Notes: generated by a model from the letters alone, not told the origin. Positions 25,528-35,522 are shown, counted from the stretch's first letter. The stretch is DNA of 62,057 nt from Candidatus Thioglobus vulcanius (GCA_910595855.1 CAJVCJ010000006.1:1-62057); one strand, 5' to 3'. Made by a program: numbers and translations.

Positions 25528-25917
25528 ATGCCAGATTTAATCATCAAAGACTCTCAACTAAGTGTTGAAGAAGTTATTGAAAAATTAAAAGAAGCAGTTC
25601 CAAACAATAAGTTTGGAATTTTGCATTCTTACGATATTAAACAAACGCTGGCCGGAAAAGGCCAAGAGTTGACAGAAGAATGTCACGTGTTTGAAATTTG
25701 TAACCCTGTGGTTGCAAAAAATATCCTGGAAAAGGATATGGATTTGGCAAGTGTACTACCTTGTCGAATCTCGGTATATACTAAGGATGGCGTCACTAAA
25801 GTTGGAATGGCGTCACCCGCTAAACATATTGCTCAATTGACTACAAAAGACATGTCTTTAATTGTAGATCCAGTCGAGCAAGCACTGATCAAAATTATTG
25901 ATCAGTCAATTGCATAA
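25528..25917 (+). CDS. DUF302 domain protein
   Basis: A 129-aa protein aligned by eye to DUF302: SVEEVIEKLKEAVPNNKFGILHSYDIKQTL at about residues 12-41, EECHVFEICNPVVAKNIL, then LPCRISVYTKDG. The function of DUF302 is not established. It lacks a Shine-Dalgarno because the gap terminator abuts the start, so expression may depend on partial readthrough or an unseen start. It lies between gap and pgk and 17 bases before pgk. Confidence 0.85.
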   Translation: MPDLIIKDSQLSVEEVIEKLKEAVPNNKFGILHSYDIKQTLAGKGQELTEECHVFEICNPVVAKNILEKDMDLASVLPCRISVYTKDGVTKVGMASPAKHIAQLTTKDMSLIVDPVEQALIKIIDQSIA

Positions 25918-25934
25918 ATAACTAGGAGAATATT

Positions 25935-27098
25935 ATGTCAGTTATCAATTTATCAGATCTAGATCTTAGCTCTAAAAAAGTATTAATTCGTCAAGACTTA
26001 AACGTACCTATCAAAGATGGCGTTGTAACGAGTGACAAGCGTATCAAGGCTTCAGTGCCAACTATCAAGATGGCAATGGCACAAGGTGCCAAAGTAATGC
26101 TTATGTCACACCGTGGTCGCCCAACAGAAGGCGAATATAGTGACGAATTTACTTTACAGCCAGTTGCAGATCGCTTAACTGAAATTTTAGGCGTAACGGT
26201 ACGCTTAGAAAAAGATTGGTTAAATGGCGTTGAGATGAATGATGGTGAGGTTGTTTTATGCGAAAACGTACGTTTTAATAACGGTGAAATGGCTAATGAT
26301 GATGCACTGTCTAAGAAAATGGCTGCCATGTGTGATATCTTTGCTATGGATGCATTTGGTACAGCACATCGTGCGCAAGCGTCGACACACGGTGTTGCAA
26401 AATATGCGCCAGTTGCCTGTTCTGGACCGCTATTATCAGGTGAGTTAGAAGCACTAGGTAAAGCACTAGACAATCCTAAGCGCCCAATGGTTGCAATTGT
26501 TGGTGGTTCAAAAGTTTCAACAAAACTTACGGTTCTTGAGTCATTGTCTAAAATTGTAGATCAGCTAGTTGTTGGTGGTGGTATTGCTAATACGTTTATT
26601 GCGGCTCAAGGTCACAATGTTGGTAAATCACTTTATGAAAAAGATTTAATTCCTACGGCTCAAAAATTAATGAAAGACTGTGAAATTCCTGTACCTACAG
26701 ATGTAGTGTGCGGCAAGGAGTTTTCAGAAACAGCAGAAGCTGTAACAAAAGCTTCAAATGAGGCGGTTAATGATGACATGATTTTTGATATCGGTCCAAA
26801 TTCAGCTGAAGAATTAGCAGAAATTATGAAAAATGCTGGAACGATTGTATGGAATGGCCCTGTTGGCGTATTTGAATTCGATCAGTTTGAAGGTGGCACA
26901 AAAACATTAGCGATGGCAATTGCCAACTCTGATGCATTCTCAATTGCTGGTGGTGGCGATACGTTGGCTGCTGTTGATAAGTACGGCATTGAAGATAAAA
27001 TTAGCTACATCTCAACAGGTGGCGGCGCATTTTTAGAATTTCTTGAAGGTAAAAAATTACCAGCAGTAGAAATTTTAGAAAAAAGAGCGGCGGAGTAG
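25935..27098 (+). CDS. pgk: Phosphoglycerate kinase
   Basis: A 387-aa enzyme with RQDLNVPIKDG near the start, MLMSHRGRP, VLCENVRFNNGE, the hinge region VGGSKVSTKL near 190 and the C-terminal nucleotide loop WNGPVGVFE and GGGDT. TAGGAGAAT is the ribosome site. Its last bases supply the ribosome site of pyk. Confidence 0.97.
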   Translation: MSVINLSDLDLSSKKVLIRQDLNVPIKDGVVTSDKRIKASVPTIKMAMAQGAKVMLMSHRGRPTEGEYSDEFTLQPVADRLTEILGVTVRLEKDWLNGVEMNDGEVVLCENVRFNNGEMANDDALSKKMAAMCDIFAMDAFGTAHRAQASTHGVAKYAPVACSGPLLSGELEALGKALDNPKRPMVAIVGGSKVSTKLTVLESLSKIVDQLVVGGGIANTFIAAQGHNVGKSLYEKDLIPTAQKLMKDCEIPVPTDVVCGKEFSETAEAVTKASNEAVNDDMIFDIGPNSAEELAEIMKNAGTIVWNGPVGVFEFDQFEGGTKTLAMAIANSDAFSIAGGGDTLAAVDKYGIEDKISYISTGGGAFLEFLEGKKLPAVEILEKRAAE

Positions 27099-27101
27099 CA
27101 C

Positions 27102-28553
27102 TTGACTAGAAGAACTAAAATCTTAGCAACCTTGGGGCCGGCAACGGATAAGCCTGGGGTTTTAGAAAGCATTCTAGAGGCAGGCGTCAATGTTGTTCGT
27201 ATTAACTTTTCTCATGGCTCAGAAGAAGAGCATTTAGGTAGAGTTAAGGCTGTTCGTGAATGGGCTCAAGAAAATGACACTTACATTGGTGTATTGATGG
27301 ACTTACAGGGTCCAAAAATACGTATTGCCTCGTTTAAAGATGGGATGAAAATTCAATTAAACAATGGCGATAGCTTTGCATTGGATGCAGATAAAGATAA
27401 TTTGTTAGGCGATCAAACATCAGTTGGTATTGCTTATAAAACACTACCTCAAGAAGTTAAGCCAGGAAATATCTTAATTCTAGATGATGGAAAAATTGTA
27501 CTAGAAGTAACTGAAATTGTTGGAAATAAGATTAATACAGTTGTTACGCAAGGCGGTATTCTTTCGGACAAGAAGGGTATTAATTTACGTGGCGGCGGCT
27601 TATCTGCTAATGCGTTAACTGAAAAAGATAAAAAAGATATCTTTACAGCTGCTAAAGCTAAGGCTGATTATGTTGCATTGTCATTCCCGATTAATGGTGA
27701 TGATGTTCGTGAAACCAAGATACTACTGAAAGAGGCTGGAAGTCATGCAGGCGTTATTTCTAAAATTGAACGTGCTGAATCATTAAAAGAAAACACAATT
27801 CTTGACATTATTAATGAATCGGCAGGCATTATGGTTGCACGTGGCGATCTAGGTGTGGAAATTGGCGATGCACAATTGCCAGCACAACAAAAACGCTTAA
27901 TCAAGATGGCTAGATCAAATGATCGTATCGTCATCACAGCAACTCAAATGCTTGAGTCAATGATTGAAAACCCGATTCCAACACGTGCAGAAGTATTTGA
28001 CGTAGCAAACGCAGTGCTGGACGGCACAGATGCTGTTATGCTTTCTGCTGAAACAGCAGCCGGTGCATATCCTAGAAATGCCGTTGAAACGATGGCTGAA
28101 GTATGTGTTGAAGCTGAAAAGAATCCAATTGCAAAAGTTTCACAACATAGACTTAATCAAAACTTTAAAGATATTGATGAAACTATTGCATTAAGTAGTA
28201 TGTATGCAGCTAACCATTTAGGCGTGAAAGTAATAGCCTCATTAACACAAACCGGTTACACGGCTTTATGGATGTCTAGAATTAGTTCAGATGTCTCTAT
28301 TTATGCTATAAGTGCAAATGTAAGTACCTTGCGTAAGGTTACCTTGTATCGTGGTGTGTACCCATGTGGAATAAATGAGGTGGCTAACACTAGCTGGGGT
28401 GAAGTAAATAAGAGTGTGATAGATACACTGACAAAAAACAATGTTGTTGCAGACGGTGATTTGGTAATATTAACCAAAGGAATGCATCAAGATAATAAAG
28501 GCGGTGGAACCAACATGATGAAGATACTTCGTGTGGGTGACAACGACTATTAG
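27102..28553 (+). CDS. pyk: Pyruvate kinase
   Basis: A 483-aa enzyme with RTKILATLGPAT at the start, the VRINFSHGS segment, LMDLQGPKIRI, the active-site MVARGDLGVEIG near residue 244 and the TATQMLESMI block. The start is TTG, the only sensible choice, with GGCGGAG at the end of pgk as ribosome site. UUG may hold expression below that of its neighbours. The C-terminal regulatory domain is complete. Confidence 0.96.
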   Translation: MTRRTKILATLGPATDKPGVLESILEAGVNVVRINFSHGSEEEHLGRVKAVREWAQENDTYIGVLMDLQGPKIRIASFKDGMKIQLNNGDSFALDADKDNLLGDQTSVGIAYKTLPQEVKPGNILILDDGKIVLEVTEIVGNKINTVVTQGGILSDKKGINLRGGGLSANALTEKDKKDIFTAAKAKADYVALSFPINGDDVRETKILLKEAGSHAGVISKIERAESLKENTILDIINESAGIMVARGDLGVEIGDAQLPAQQKRLIKMARSNDRIVITATQMLESMIENPIPTRAEVFDVANAVLDGTDAVMLSAETAAGAYPRNAVETMAEVCVEAEKNPIAKVSQHRLNQNFKDIDETIALSSMYAANHLGVKVIASLTQTGYTALWMSRISSDVSIYAISANVSTLRKVTLYRGVYPCGINEVANTSWGEVNKSVIDTLTKNNVVADGDLVILTKGMHQDNKGGGTNMMKILRVGDNDY

Positions 28554-28585
28554 TAACTAATTAAAAAAAAGCAAAAGGAGAAAAT

Positions 28586-29647
28586 ATGTTAATTTCATTA
28601 AGAGAATTATTAGACCACGCAGCTGAAAACAGCTACGGAATGCCAGCATTCAACGTAAATAACATGGAGCAAGTTCATGCAATCATGGAAGCTGCAGACA
28701 GAACTAACTCACCAGTAATTATGCAGGGTTCTGCAGGTGCTAGAGGTTATGCGGGCGAACCGTTTTTACGTCATTTAATCATTGCGGCAACTGAAATGTA
28801 CCCACATATCCCGGTAGTAATGCATCAGGATCATGGTTCAGAGCCAGCAGTATGTTTGCGTTCAATCCAATCGGGTTTTTCATCAGTAATGATGGATGGC
28901 TCGTTAATGGCGGATTGCAAAACACCAGGTTCATTTGAGTACAATGTTGCAGTTACTAAAGAAGTTGTAACAATGGCACATGCCGGTGGTGTATCAGTTG
29001 AAGGTGAATTAGGTTGTTTAGGTTCATTAGAAACAGGCATGATGGGTGAAGAAGATGGCCATGGCGCTGAAGGTAAACTAGACCTTGAGATGTTATTAAC
29101 TTCTGTTGAAGAAGCGGCTGATTTCGTTAAGGCAACAAACGTTGATGCATTAGCAATCGCTATTGGCACTTCACATGGTGCGTATAAATTTACTGCTGAG
29201 CCTACTGGTGATGTTTTACGTATTGACCGTATTAAAGAAATTCATGCACGTATCCCGAATACACACTTAGTAATGCATGGTTCTTCTTCAGTACCACAAG
29301 ACTGGTTAAAGATTATTAACGACTTTGGTGGTGACATGGGTCAAACGTACGGTGTTCCAGTAACAGAAATTCAAGAAGGTATTAAGAACGGTGTACGTAA
29401 AGTAAATATCGATACAGATTTACGCATGGCATCAACTGGTGCAATTCGTAAGCATTTAACTGAAAATACATCAAACTTTGATCCACGTAAATTCTACAAA
29501 GCAGCAACAAACGCTATGAGTGACATCGTTGCAGCACGTTTTGAAGCATTTGGTGCAGCAGGTCAAGCAGACTCTATCAAGGTGTCTTCTTTAGACACAA
29601 TGTCTCAAAGATACTTATCTGGTGAATTAGACGCTAAAATTAAGTAA
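28586..29647 (+). CDS. fba: Class II fructose-bisphosphate aldolase
   Basis: A 353-aa zinc aldolase. The AFNVNNMEQVHAI start, the zinc ligand region VVMHQDHGS (about 75-83), GVSVEGELG, GTSHGAYK and VNIDTDLRMA are all present. It makes or cleaves fructose-1,6-bisphosphate and probably also sedoheptulose-1,7-bisphosphate in a Calvin cycle. AAAAGGAG precedes ATG and a strong terminator follows. Confidence 0.97.
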   Translation: MLISLRELLDHAAENSYGMPAFNVNNMEQVHAIMEAADRTNSPVIMQGSAGARGYAGEPFLRHLIIAATEMYPHIPVVMHQDHGSEPAVCLRSIQSGFSSVMMDGSLMADCKTPGSFEYNVAVTKEVVTMAHAGGVSVEGELGCLGSLETGMMGEEDGHGAEGKLDLEMLLTSVEEAADFVKATNVDALAIAIGTSHGAYKFTAEPTGDVLRIDRIKEIHARIPNTHLVMHGSSSVPQDWLKIINDFGGDMGQTYGVPVTEIQEGIKNGVRKVNIDTDLRMASTGAIRKHLTENTSNFDPRKFYKAATNAMSDIVAARFEAFGAAGQADSIKVSSLDTMSQRYLSGELDAKIK

Positions 29648-29667
29648 GCGCCTAAGGGTCAAGTATT

Positions 29668-29697
29668 AAAAAGGCTCGTTTTAACGAGCCTTTTTTT
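29668..29697. terminator. Intrinsic terminator after fba
   Basis: AAAAAGGCTCGTT and AACGAGCCTTTTTTT form a long stem with T-run, closing the tkt-fba cluster. Confidence 0.93.
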
Positions 29698-29713
29698 ATT
29701 GCAAAGGAAGTAG

Positions 29714-31585
29714 ATGAGTCAAGAAAATTTTTATTCAGTAATCGTTATTGGTGGCGGTCATGCAGGTACAGAAGCTGCGTTGGCATCTGCACGTATGGGC
29801 GTTAAGACATTATTAATTTCGCATAACATTGAAACACTTGGGCAAATGAGTTGTAATCCCGCTATTGGTGGAATTGGTAAGGGACATTTGGTTAAAGAAA
29901 TTGATGCAATGGGTGGAGCAATGGCTAAAGCCATTGATCGTTCTGGCATACAATTTAGAACTTTAAATGCCTCAAAAGGTCCAGCTGTGCGTGCTACACG
30001 CGCACAAGCAGACCGTGTTTTATACAAAGCAGCGATCCGATACACATTAGAAAATCAAGATAATCTATCATTATTTCAACAAGCGGTTGATGATCTGGTT
30101 ATCGAGAATGACGTTGTCGTAGGTGTGGTGACGCAAATGGGCCTGATCTTTAAGGCGAGTAAAGTCATTTTGACTTCAGGTACTTTTTTAGGTGGTGTAA
30201 TTCACATTGGACAAAAGAATTTTCAAGGTGGTCGAGCGGGTGATGCGCCCTCAAACCCTTTGTCAGTTAAATTACGCGAATATGATTTAGGCGTTGGTCG
30301 TCTTAAAACTGGAACACCTCCAAGATTAGATGGCCGTACATTGGATTATTCATTAATGCAAGAGCAGCCAGGTGATACACCTTTGCCAAGTTTTTCATTC
30401 ATGGGAAAACACTCAGATCATCCACAGCAAATCCCATGTTTCATTACTCATACCAATGAACAAGCGCATAACTTGATTCGAGCAGGACTTAAAGATTCTC
30501 CAATGTATACAGGCAACATTGAAGGCATTGGCCCAAGATATTGCCCATCCATCGAAGATAAGGTTGTGCGTTTTGAAGAGCGTAATTCTCATCAAATTTT
30601 TGTAGAGCCTGAAGGCTTAACAACAAATGAAGTTTACCCAAATGGAATTTCAACCTCTCTACCTTATGAAGTTCAAGTGAATTTTATTCGCTCAATCAAG
30701 GGTTTTGAAAATGCACAAATCGTTCGTCCAGGCTATGCCATTGAGTACGATTATTTTGATCCACGTGGTCTGAAGCAAACTCTAGAAGTTAAGAAAATTA
30801 GTAATCTATATTTTGCTGGTCAAATAAATGGAACAACGGGTTATGAAGAGGCAGCGGCACAAGGTATGCTCGCTGGTATTAATGCTGCATGCGCTGTGCA
30901 GGAAAAAGAGCCTTGGCTACCTAAGCGAGATGAAAGTTACATTGGTGTTATGGTCGATGATTTAATTACTAAGGGTACAAACGAACCTTATCGTATGTTT
31001 ACCTCGCGTGCCGAATACCGGTTGCTATTGCGTGAAGATAATGCTGATGAACGGTTAACACCTACAGCATACAAGCTAGGCTTAATTGATGAAGATCGTT
31101 GGCAAGCATTTGGACGAAAGTATGAAGCTATTACTAAAGAAAAGGCACGATTAAAAAGCACTTGGATACAAGCGAGCGATCATCAAGCTGGTGAAATTTT
31201 AGGACAGAGCTTAAACCATGAGTACTCATTGCTAGAATTATTAAAACGACCTAAGGTTGATTATAAATTGTTAAGTAAGATTGAGTCAGGTGGTCCATAT
31301 TTAATAGACAATACATTGATTGGCGTGGTTGAAAATCAAATCAAATATGCTGGTTATATCAAACGTCAGATGGATGAAATTGAAAAATACCGTAAAAATG
31401 AAAACACAGCACTTGCACATGATATGGACTATAACTCTATTAAGGCTTTGTCAGCAGAGGTTCGTCAAAAATTAACGCAATATCGTCCTGAAACGATCGG
31501 ATTAGCAAGTCGAATCCAGGGTGTAACACCTGCATCAATATCTATTTTGCTGGTTTATTTAAAGTCATATAAAAAGTCAAAATGA
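29714..31585 (+). CDS. mnmG: tRNA uridine-5-carboxymethylaminomethyl modification enzyme MnmG (GidA)
   Basis: A 623-aa FAD protein that with MnmE modifies wobble uridine 34. FAD-binding VIVIGGGHAGTEAALASAR is N-terminal; MSCNPAIGGIGKGHLVKE and TSGTFLGG follow, and the C-terminal helical domain is complete. It begins the mnmG-rsmG-(AsmA-like)-tatD-rluC-ubiA run and overlaps rsmG by four bases. Confidence 0.97.
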   Translation: MSQENFYSVIVIGGGHAGTEAALASARMGVKTLLISHNIETLGQMSCNPAIGGIGKGHLVKEIDAMGGAMAKAIDRSGIQFRTLNASKGPAVRATRAQADRVLYKAAIRYTLENQDNLSLFQQAVDDLVIENDVVVGVVTQMGLIFKASKVILTSGTFLGGVIHIGQKNFQGGRAGDAPSNPLSVKLREYDLGVGRLKTGTPPRLDGRTLDYSLMQEQPGDTPLPSFSFMGKHSDHPQQIPCFITHTNEQAHNLIRAGLKDSPMYTGNIEGIGPRYCPSIEDKVVRFEERNSHQIFVEPEGLTTNEVYPNGISTSLPYEVQVNFIRSIKGFENAQIVRPGYAIEYDYFDPRGLKQTLEVKKISNLYFAGQINGTTGYEEAAAQGMLAGINAACAVQEKEPWLPKRDESYIGVMVDDLITKGTNEPYRMFTSRAEYRLLLREDNADERLTPTAYKLGLIDEDRWQAFGRKYEAITKEKARLKSTWIQASDHQAGEILGQSLNHEYSLLELLKRPKVDYKLLSKIESGGPYLIDNTLIGVVENQIKYAGYIKRQMDEIEKYRKNENTALAHDMDYNSIKALSAEVRQKLTQYRPETIGLASRIQGVTPASISILLVYLKSYKKSK

Positions 31586-32193
31586 TTGAAGAATTACTAA
31601 AATCAGGTGCTAAGAGAATGAACATTGAGCTTGATGAAAGTCAATGTGCTAAATTATTGCAGTATCTTGAGTTAATCATTAAGTGGAATAAGACATATAA
31701 TTTAAGTGCCATTCGTAATCTCGAAGAGGGTGTCAAGAGGCACTTGCTTGATAGCTTGTCAGTTGTGTCTTATATTAAATCTGGTAGTTTATTAGATGTT
31801 GGCGCTGGTGCAGGATTGCCGGGTATTGTGATCAGCATTATGAAGCCAGAATTGTCAGTTACAGTGCTTGATACGGTTGGCAAAAAATGTCATTTTATGC
31901 AATTTGCTAAGACGCAGCTAGCCCTTAAAAACTTAACCGTCGTTAATCAGCGAGTAGAAAATTATCAACCAGAGCAGTGCTTTGAGCAAATCACCTCAAG
32001 GGCTTTTGCAGAGGTTGATAAAACCTTGAATCTAACAAAGCATTTATTGTGTGATAATGGTAGTTATTTATTAATGAAAGGCAATCAAATTACTAATGAG
32101 CCCCTCAATGATTATGAAATAAAGGTGCATCAAATCAAAGTGCCATATGTGTCTGATCAGCGACATTTTTTAGAAATTAAACCGAGTTATTGA
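31582..32193 (+). CDS. rsmG: 16S rRNA (guanine(527)-N7)-methyltransferase RsmG (GidB)
   Basis: A 203-aa SAM-dependent methyltransferase. YNLSAIRNLEEGVKRHLLDSLS (about residues 38-59) and SAM-binding LLDVGAGAGLPGIV (about 68-81) are diagnostic. The mnmG-rsmG pair is classical, but parAB does not follow here. Confidence 0.95.
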   Translation: MIEELLKSGAKRMNIELDESQCAKLLQYLELIIKWNKTYNLSAIRNLEEGVKRHLLDSLSVVSYIKSGSLLDVGAGAGLPGIVISIMKPELSVTVLDTVGKKCHFMQFAKTQLALKNLTVVNQRVENYQPEQCFEQITSRAFAEVDKTLNLTKHLLCDNGSYLLMKGNQITNEPLNDYEIKVHQIKVPYVSDQRHFLEIKPSY

Positions 32194-32951
32194 TGAAAAA
32201 AATATTTTATTATTTTATTATTTTATTGGCCCTTGTGGTCACTGCCACTGTTGTATTTTTTGATGATTTTGCTAAGAATACTGTTGAATCTTATGCGCAA
32301 AGATCACTTAATACACCAGTTAAAGTAACTGAGCTAAGAAGTGACTGGTCTGGAAAAAAGATCAATATTGATTTTGTCGAAGTTAAAAATCCATCTAATT
32401 TTATTAATGAAAATGCCTTTGTCCTTAATCACCTAAGTGCAACCTTAGCCAATGAAACACAAGATAAATTAATTGTCTTGGATCAGCTTGAATTTGACGG
32501 CTTATTGTTTACCTTGGAGCAAGACCAAGGCAAGGTTAACTTAGTAGAGTTACTTAAAAAGCTTGATCGACAAGCTGCTCAAACTAAAGATAAAGTAAGC
32601 GCTCAAAAATCGACTGGAAAACTACCATACCGTTTAAAGATAAAAACACTCAGCTTAATCAACACACAGCTTTTTGTTGATACCCAATGGTTTAAAGAGA
32701 CAGTGAAAGTGCCAGATATCATTATTGCTAATTTTGGTAATGATCAAGGTATTGAATTAGCTCAAGTAGGTCCAGAATTGATGAAGCTAGCATTAAGACA
32801 TATTCAAACTGAAGTTGAAAAAAATGGATTAAAGCTTAGTGAGCAAGAAATAAAAGAAAGCGCTCGTCGACAGATACGTGGAAAATTAGACGAACTGGGT
32901 GCCGATCTCGATAATAAAGCCAGAAAATGGCTCAATAAATTAGGACTATAA
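32190..32951 (+). CDS. AsmA-like membrane-anchored periplasmic protein
   Basis: A 253-aa protein with an N-terminal membrane anchor (IFYYFIILLALVVTATVVFF, residues 5-24) and a periplasmic domain. The segment DDFAKNTVESYAQRSLNTPVKVTELRSDW looks like the start of AsmA-family proteins, and LDQLEFDGLLFTLEQDQGKVNL is like their beta-strand repeats. The C-terminus is charged and helical. It is much shorter than AsmA or TamB, so only a short version of that fold is possible. Start and stop are packed against rsmG and tatD. Confidence 0.7.
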   Translation: MMKKIFYYFIILLALVVTATVVFFDDFAKNTVESYAQRSLNTPVKVTELRSDWSGKKINIDFVEVKNPSNFINENAFVLNHLSATLANETQDKLIVLDQLEFDGLLFTLEQDQGKVNLVELLKKLDRQAAQTKDKVSAQKSTGKLPYRLKIKTLSLINTQLFVDTQWFKETVKVPDIIIANFGNDQGIELAQVGPELMKLALRHIQTEVEKNGLKLSEQEIKESARRQIRGKLDELGADLDNKARKWLNKLGL

Positions 32952-32952
32952 A

Positions 32953-33726
32953 ATGCATATTGTTGATTCCCATTGTCATATTGACCGTGTAGATTTAGAG
33001 CACTTTGGCGGTAGCATTGAATCAATGCTTGCCCATGCAGATGAAATGTCTGTTAAAGAATTTTTATGCGTTTGTATTGATTTAGAGCATTTTGACGATG
33101 TTTTTTCATTGGCTAAAAGCCATGCTCAGATCTATGCTTCGGTAGGTGTTCACCCTGTAGAGCAAGAGGGTCGAGACCCTACTGTTGATGAATTATTAAC
33201 ACTAGCACAGCATGATAAGATTATTGCTATTGGCGAAACCGGACTTGATTACTTTCACGTAGAAAAAGATTCAGCTGATTGGCAAAGAGATCGTTTTAGA
33301 CGTCATATTGCAGCTTCTAATCAATCTGGCAAGCCAATGATTATCCATACGCGTAATGCCAAGGCTGACACCATTAGAATAATGGATGAGGAAAAGGCAA
33401 ATGCAGGCGTTATGCATTGTTTTTCAGAAGATTGGGAAACTGCTAAAGCGGCGCTTGATCTTGGTTTTTACATTTCTTTTTCAGGAATTATTACTTTTAA
33501 AAGCGCTGAATCTTTAAGAGAAGTCGCTAAAAAAGTACCGGCAGATCGATTATTGGTTGAAACTGACTCGCCATATTTAACGCCCGTACCTAATAGAGGT
33601 AGGCCAAATTCCCCTGCATATACTTATTATGTGGCGCAAAAATTGGCCGAAATTAGAGGGGTGAGTATTGATCAAATTGCTGACTCTACAACACAAAATT
33701 TTAAACGTTTATTCTTCCCAAACTAA
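32953..33726 (+). CDS. tatD: TatD family metal-dependent hydrolase
   Basis: A 257-aa TIM-barrel hydrolase (TatD/YcfH). Metal ligands lie in DSHCHIDRVD (about 4-13), GETGLDYFH near 95, IIHTR near 130 and the final ETDSPYLTP near 200. Members are 3'-5' exonucleases or D-aminoacyl-tRNA deacylases. The YcfH subgroup is plausible; the exact substrate is not certain. Its stop shares one base with the rluC start. Confidence 0.92.
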   Translation: MHIVDSHCHIDRVDLEHFGGSIESMLAHADEMSVKEFLCVCIDLEHFDDVFSLAKSHAQIYASVGVHPVEQEGRDPTVDELLTLAQHDKIIAIGETGLDYFHVEKDSADWQRDRFRRHIAASNQSGKPMIIHTRNAKADTIRIMDEEKANAGVMHCFSEDWETAKAALDLGFYISFSGIITFKSAESLREVAKKVPADRLLVETDSPYLTPVPNRGRPNSPAYTYYVAQKLAEIRGVSIDQIADSTTQNFKRLFFPN

Positions 33727-34637
33727 TGGCTGTTACATTTCAAACAATTGATGAATTTTCACAAGGTCAACGCCTTGATAATTACCTGGTCAAAATCCTT
33801 AAGGGTGTACCAAAATCACATATTTATCGCGTTATTCGTAAAGGTGAAGTTCGGGTTAATAAAGGCAGAAAGAAGGCTGACTACAAACTCATGCAAGATG
33901 ATATCGTGCGCATTCCGCCGATTACTGTCAATGAAAAAAAATCAGTACATGTATCAGATAGCTTAAAGAAGATGTTAATGGAAGCTATTATTTATGAAGA
34001 CAAGGGGTTATTGATTATTAACAAACCCAGTGGTGTTGCTGTGCATAGTGGTAGTGGTGTTGATACTGGTGTGATTGAAGCGTTAAGATCTGTTTATAAA
34101 GAGCCAATTGAACTGGTTCACAGACTAGATCGTGCGACATCAGGTGTATTGTTGATTGCTAAAAAACGCAGTGTGCTAAAAAACCTCCATGAACAACTAA
34201 ATAAACATGAAATGGAAAAGCGCTATACCGCGTTAGTCAAAGGTGTTTGGTCAAAGAAGCGCCATACTATTGATGCCCCCTTATACCAAAATTCTCGCTA
34301 TACCGTGGTTGATAGTAAAGGCAAGCACTCGGTCAGCCATTTTCAGCCGCTTAAAAATTTTAGCAAGGGTGATTTTTCTGCCTCATTGGTTGAGGTAACT
34401 ATTGAAACAGGGCGCACCCATCAGATCAGAGCACATGCTAAATATGCTGATCATGCCATTGCATGTGATGATAAATACGGTGATAAAGAATTTGATCGTC
34501 AAGTTAAGTTCAAAGGCCTTAAGCGTTTATTTTTACATGCACATCAATTAACCTTTACTAATCCAATGACGGGCGAAATTCAAAAAGCCAGCGCACCCCT
34601 ATCAGTTGAGCTACAAGATTTTTTAGATAAGTTATGA
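33726..34637 (+). CDS. rluC: 23S rRNA pseudouridine synthase RluC/RluD type
   Basis: A 303-aa enzyme with an N-terminal S4 domain (QRLDNYLVKILKGVPKSHIYRVIRKGEVRVN, about 14-44) and the catalytic motif VHRLDRATSGVLLIAKK (about 130-146). TGRTHQIRAHAKYADHAIACDDKYGD is typical of RluC, which modifies positions 955, 2504 and 2580 in E. coli. RluD is less likely but not excluded. Confidence 0.9.
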   Translation: MAVTFQTIDEFSQGQRLDNYLVKILKGVPKSHIYRVIRKGEVRVNKGRKKADYKLMQDDIVRIPPITVNEKKSVHVSDSLKKMLMEAIIYEDKGLLIINKPSGVAVHSGSGVDTGVIEALRSVYKEPIELVHRLDRATSGVLLIAKKRSVLKNLHEQLNKHEMEKRYTALVKGVWSKKRHTIDAPLYQNSRYTVVDSKGKHSVSHFQPLKNFSKGDFSASLVEVTIETGRTHQIRAHAKYADHAIACDDKYGDKEFDRQVKFKGLKRLFLHAHQLTFTNPMTGEIQKASAPLSVELQDFLDKL

Positions 34638-35476
34638 ATTCCTATGTCCGCCTAATGCGCTTAGATAAGCCTGTTGGCATCTATTTGTTATTATGGCCAA
34701 CTTTGTGGGCATTATTTTTAGCGGCTGATGGCTGGCCAAAGCCTGATTTGTTATTGATATTTACTTTAGGCGTGGTACTGATGCGCTCAGCAGGTTGTGT
34801 TATTAATGATTATGCTGATCGAAACATTGATAAATTTATTGAACGAACTCAATATAGACCGATAACTTCAGGTGAGATATCTACCGCTAATGCACTTAAA
34901 ACTTTCTTTGGCTTAATTACTGTTGCTTTTGGCTTGGTATTATTAACAAACTCATTAACTATTCAATTGGCTGTTGTGGCAGTTTTATTGGCGATACTGT
35001 ATCCGTTTACCAAGCGCTGGACGCACCTACCTCAGTTTGTACTGGGCACAGCTTTTGCCATGAGTGTGCCAATGGCCTTTGCTGCGACTAATAATTTTGT
35101 ACCAGTGTCAGCTTGGTGGATTTTTGCAGCAACTGTTATTTGGACGGTGATTTATGACACCATGTACGCCATGTCTGATCGAGAAGAGGATATTAAGATT
35201 GGTGTTAAATCAACAGCCGTTTTGTTTGCAACTTATGATCGATTGATTCTTGGATTGTTACAAATCGCACTAATTTTAGTGTTTTTTGAAATTTCAGAAA
35301 TTTTCAAAATGAGTATTTTTTTCGATATATCGATACTTTTAGCATCAACTTTAATGGTTTATCATCAATTTTTAATAAAAAATAGAGAAAAAACAGCCTG
35401 TTTTAAAGCTTTTTTGCATAATAATTACATTGGCATGGTGATTTTTATTGGAATTGCGCTATCCGTTGCCCAGTAA
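34634..35476 (+). CDS. ubiA: 4-hydroxybenzoate polyprenyltransferase
   Basis: A 280-aa membrane prenyltransferase of ubiquinone synthesis. About eight helices; the first Asp-rich motif is NDYADRNID (about residues 55-63) and the second is YDTMYAMSDREED near 177-189. Start MNSYVRLMRLDKPVGIYLLLWPTLWAL is characteristic. It overlaps rluC by four bases and ends its operon. Confidence 0.95.
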   Translation: MNSYVRLMRLDKPVGIYLLLWPTLWALFLAADGWPKPDLLLIFTLGVVLMRSAGCVINDYADRNIDKFIERTQYRPITSGEISTANALKTFFGLITVAFGLVLLTNSLTIQLAVVAVLLAILYPFTKRWTHLPQFVLGTAFAMSVPMAFAATNNFVPVSAWWIFAATVIWTVIYDTMYAMSDREEDIKIGVKSTAVLFATYDRLILGLLQIALILVFFEISEIFKMSIFFDISILLASTLMVYHQFLIKNREKTACFKAFLHNNYIGMVIFIGIALSVAQ

Positions 35477-35522
35477 GCGATTCAAGCTTAAAAAAATTAG
35501 CATTTTTTCAATATTTAGTTAT

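Noticed and set aside
25991..26473. 160-codon minus-strand frame opposite pgk
   Set aside because: Serine/proline/alanine-rich shadow translation opposite an intact conserved enzyme.
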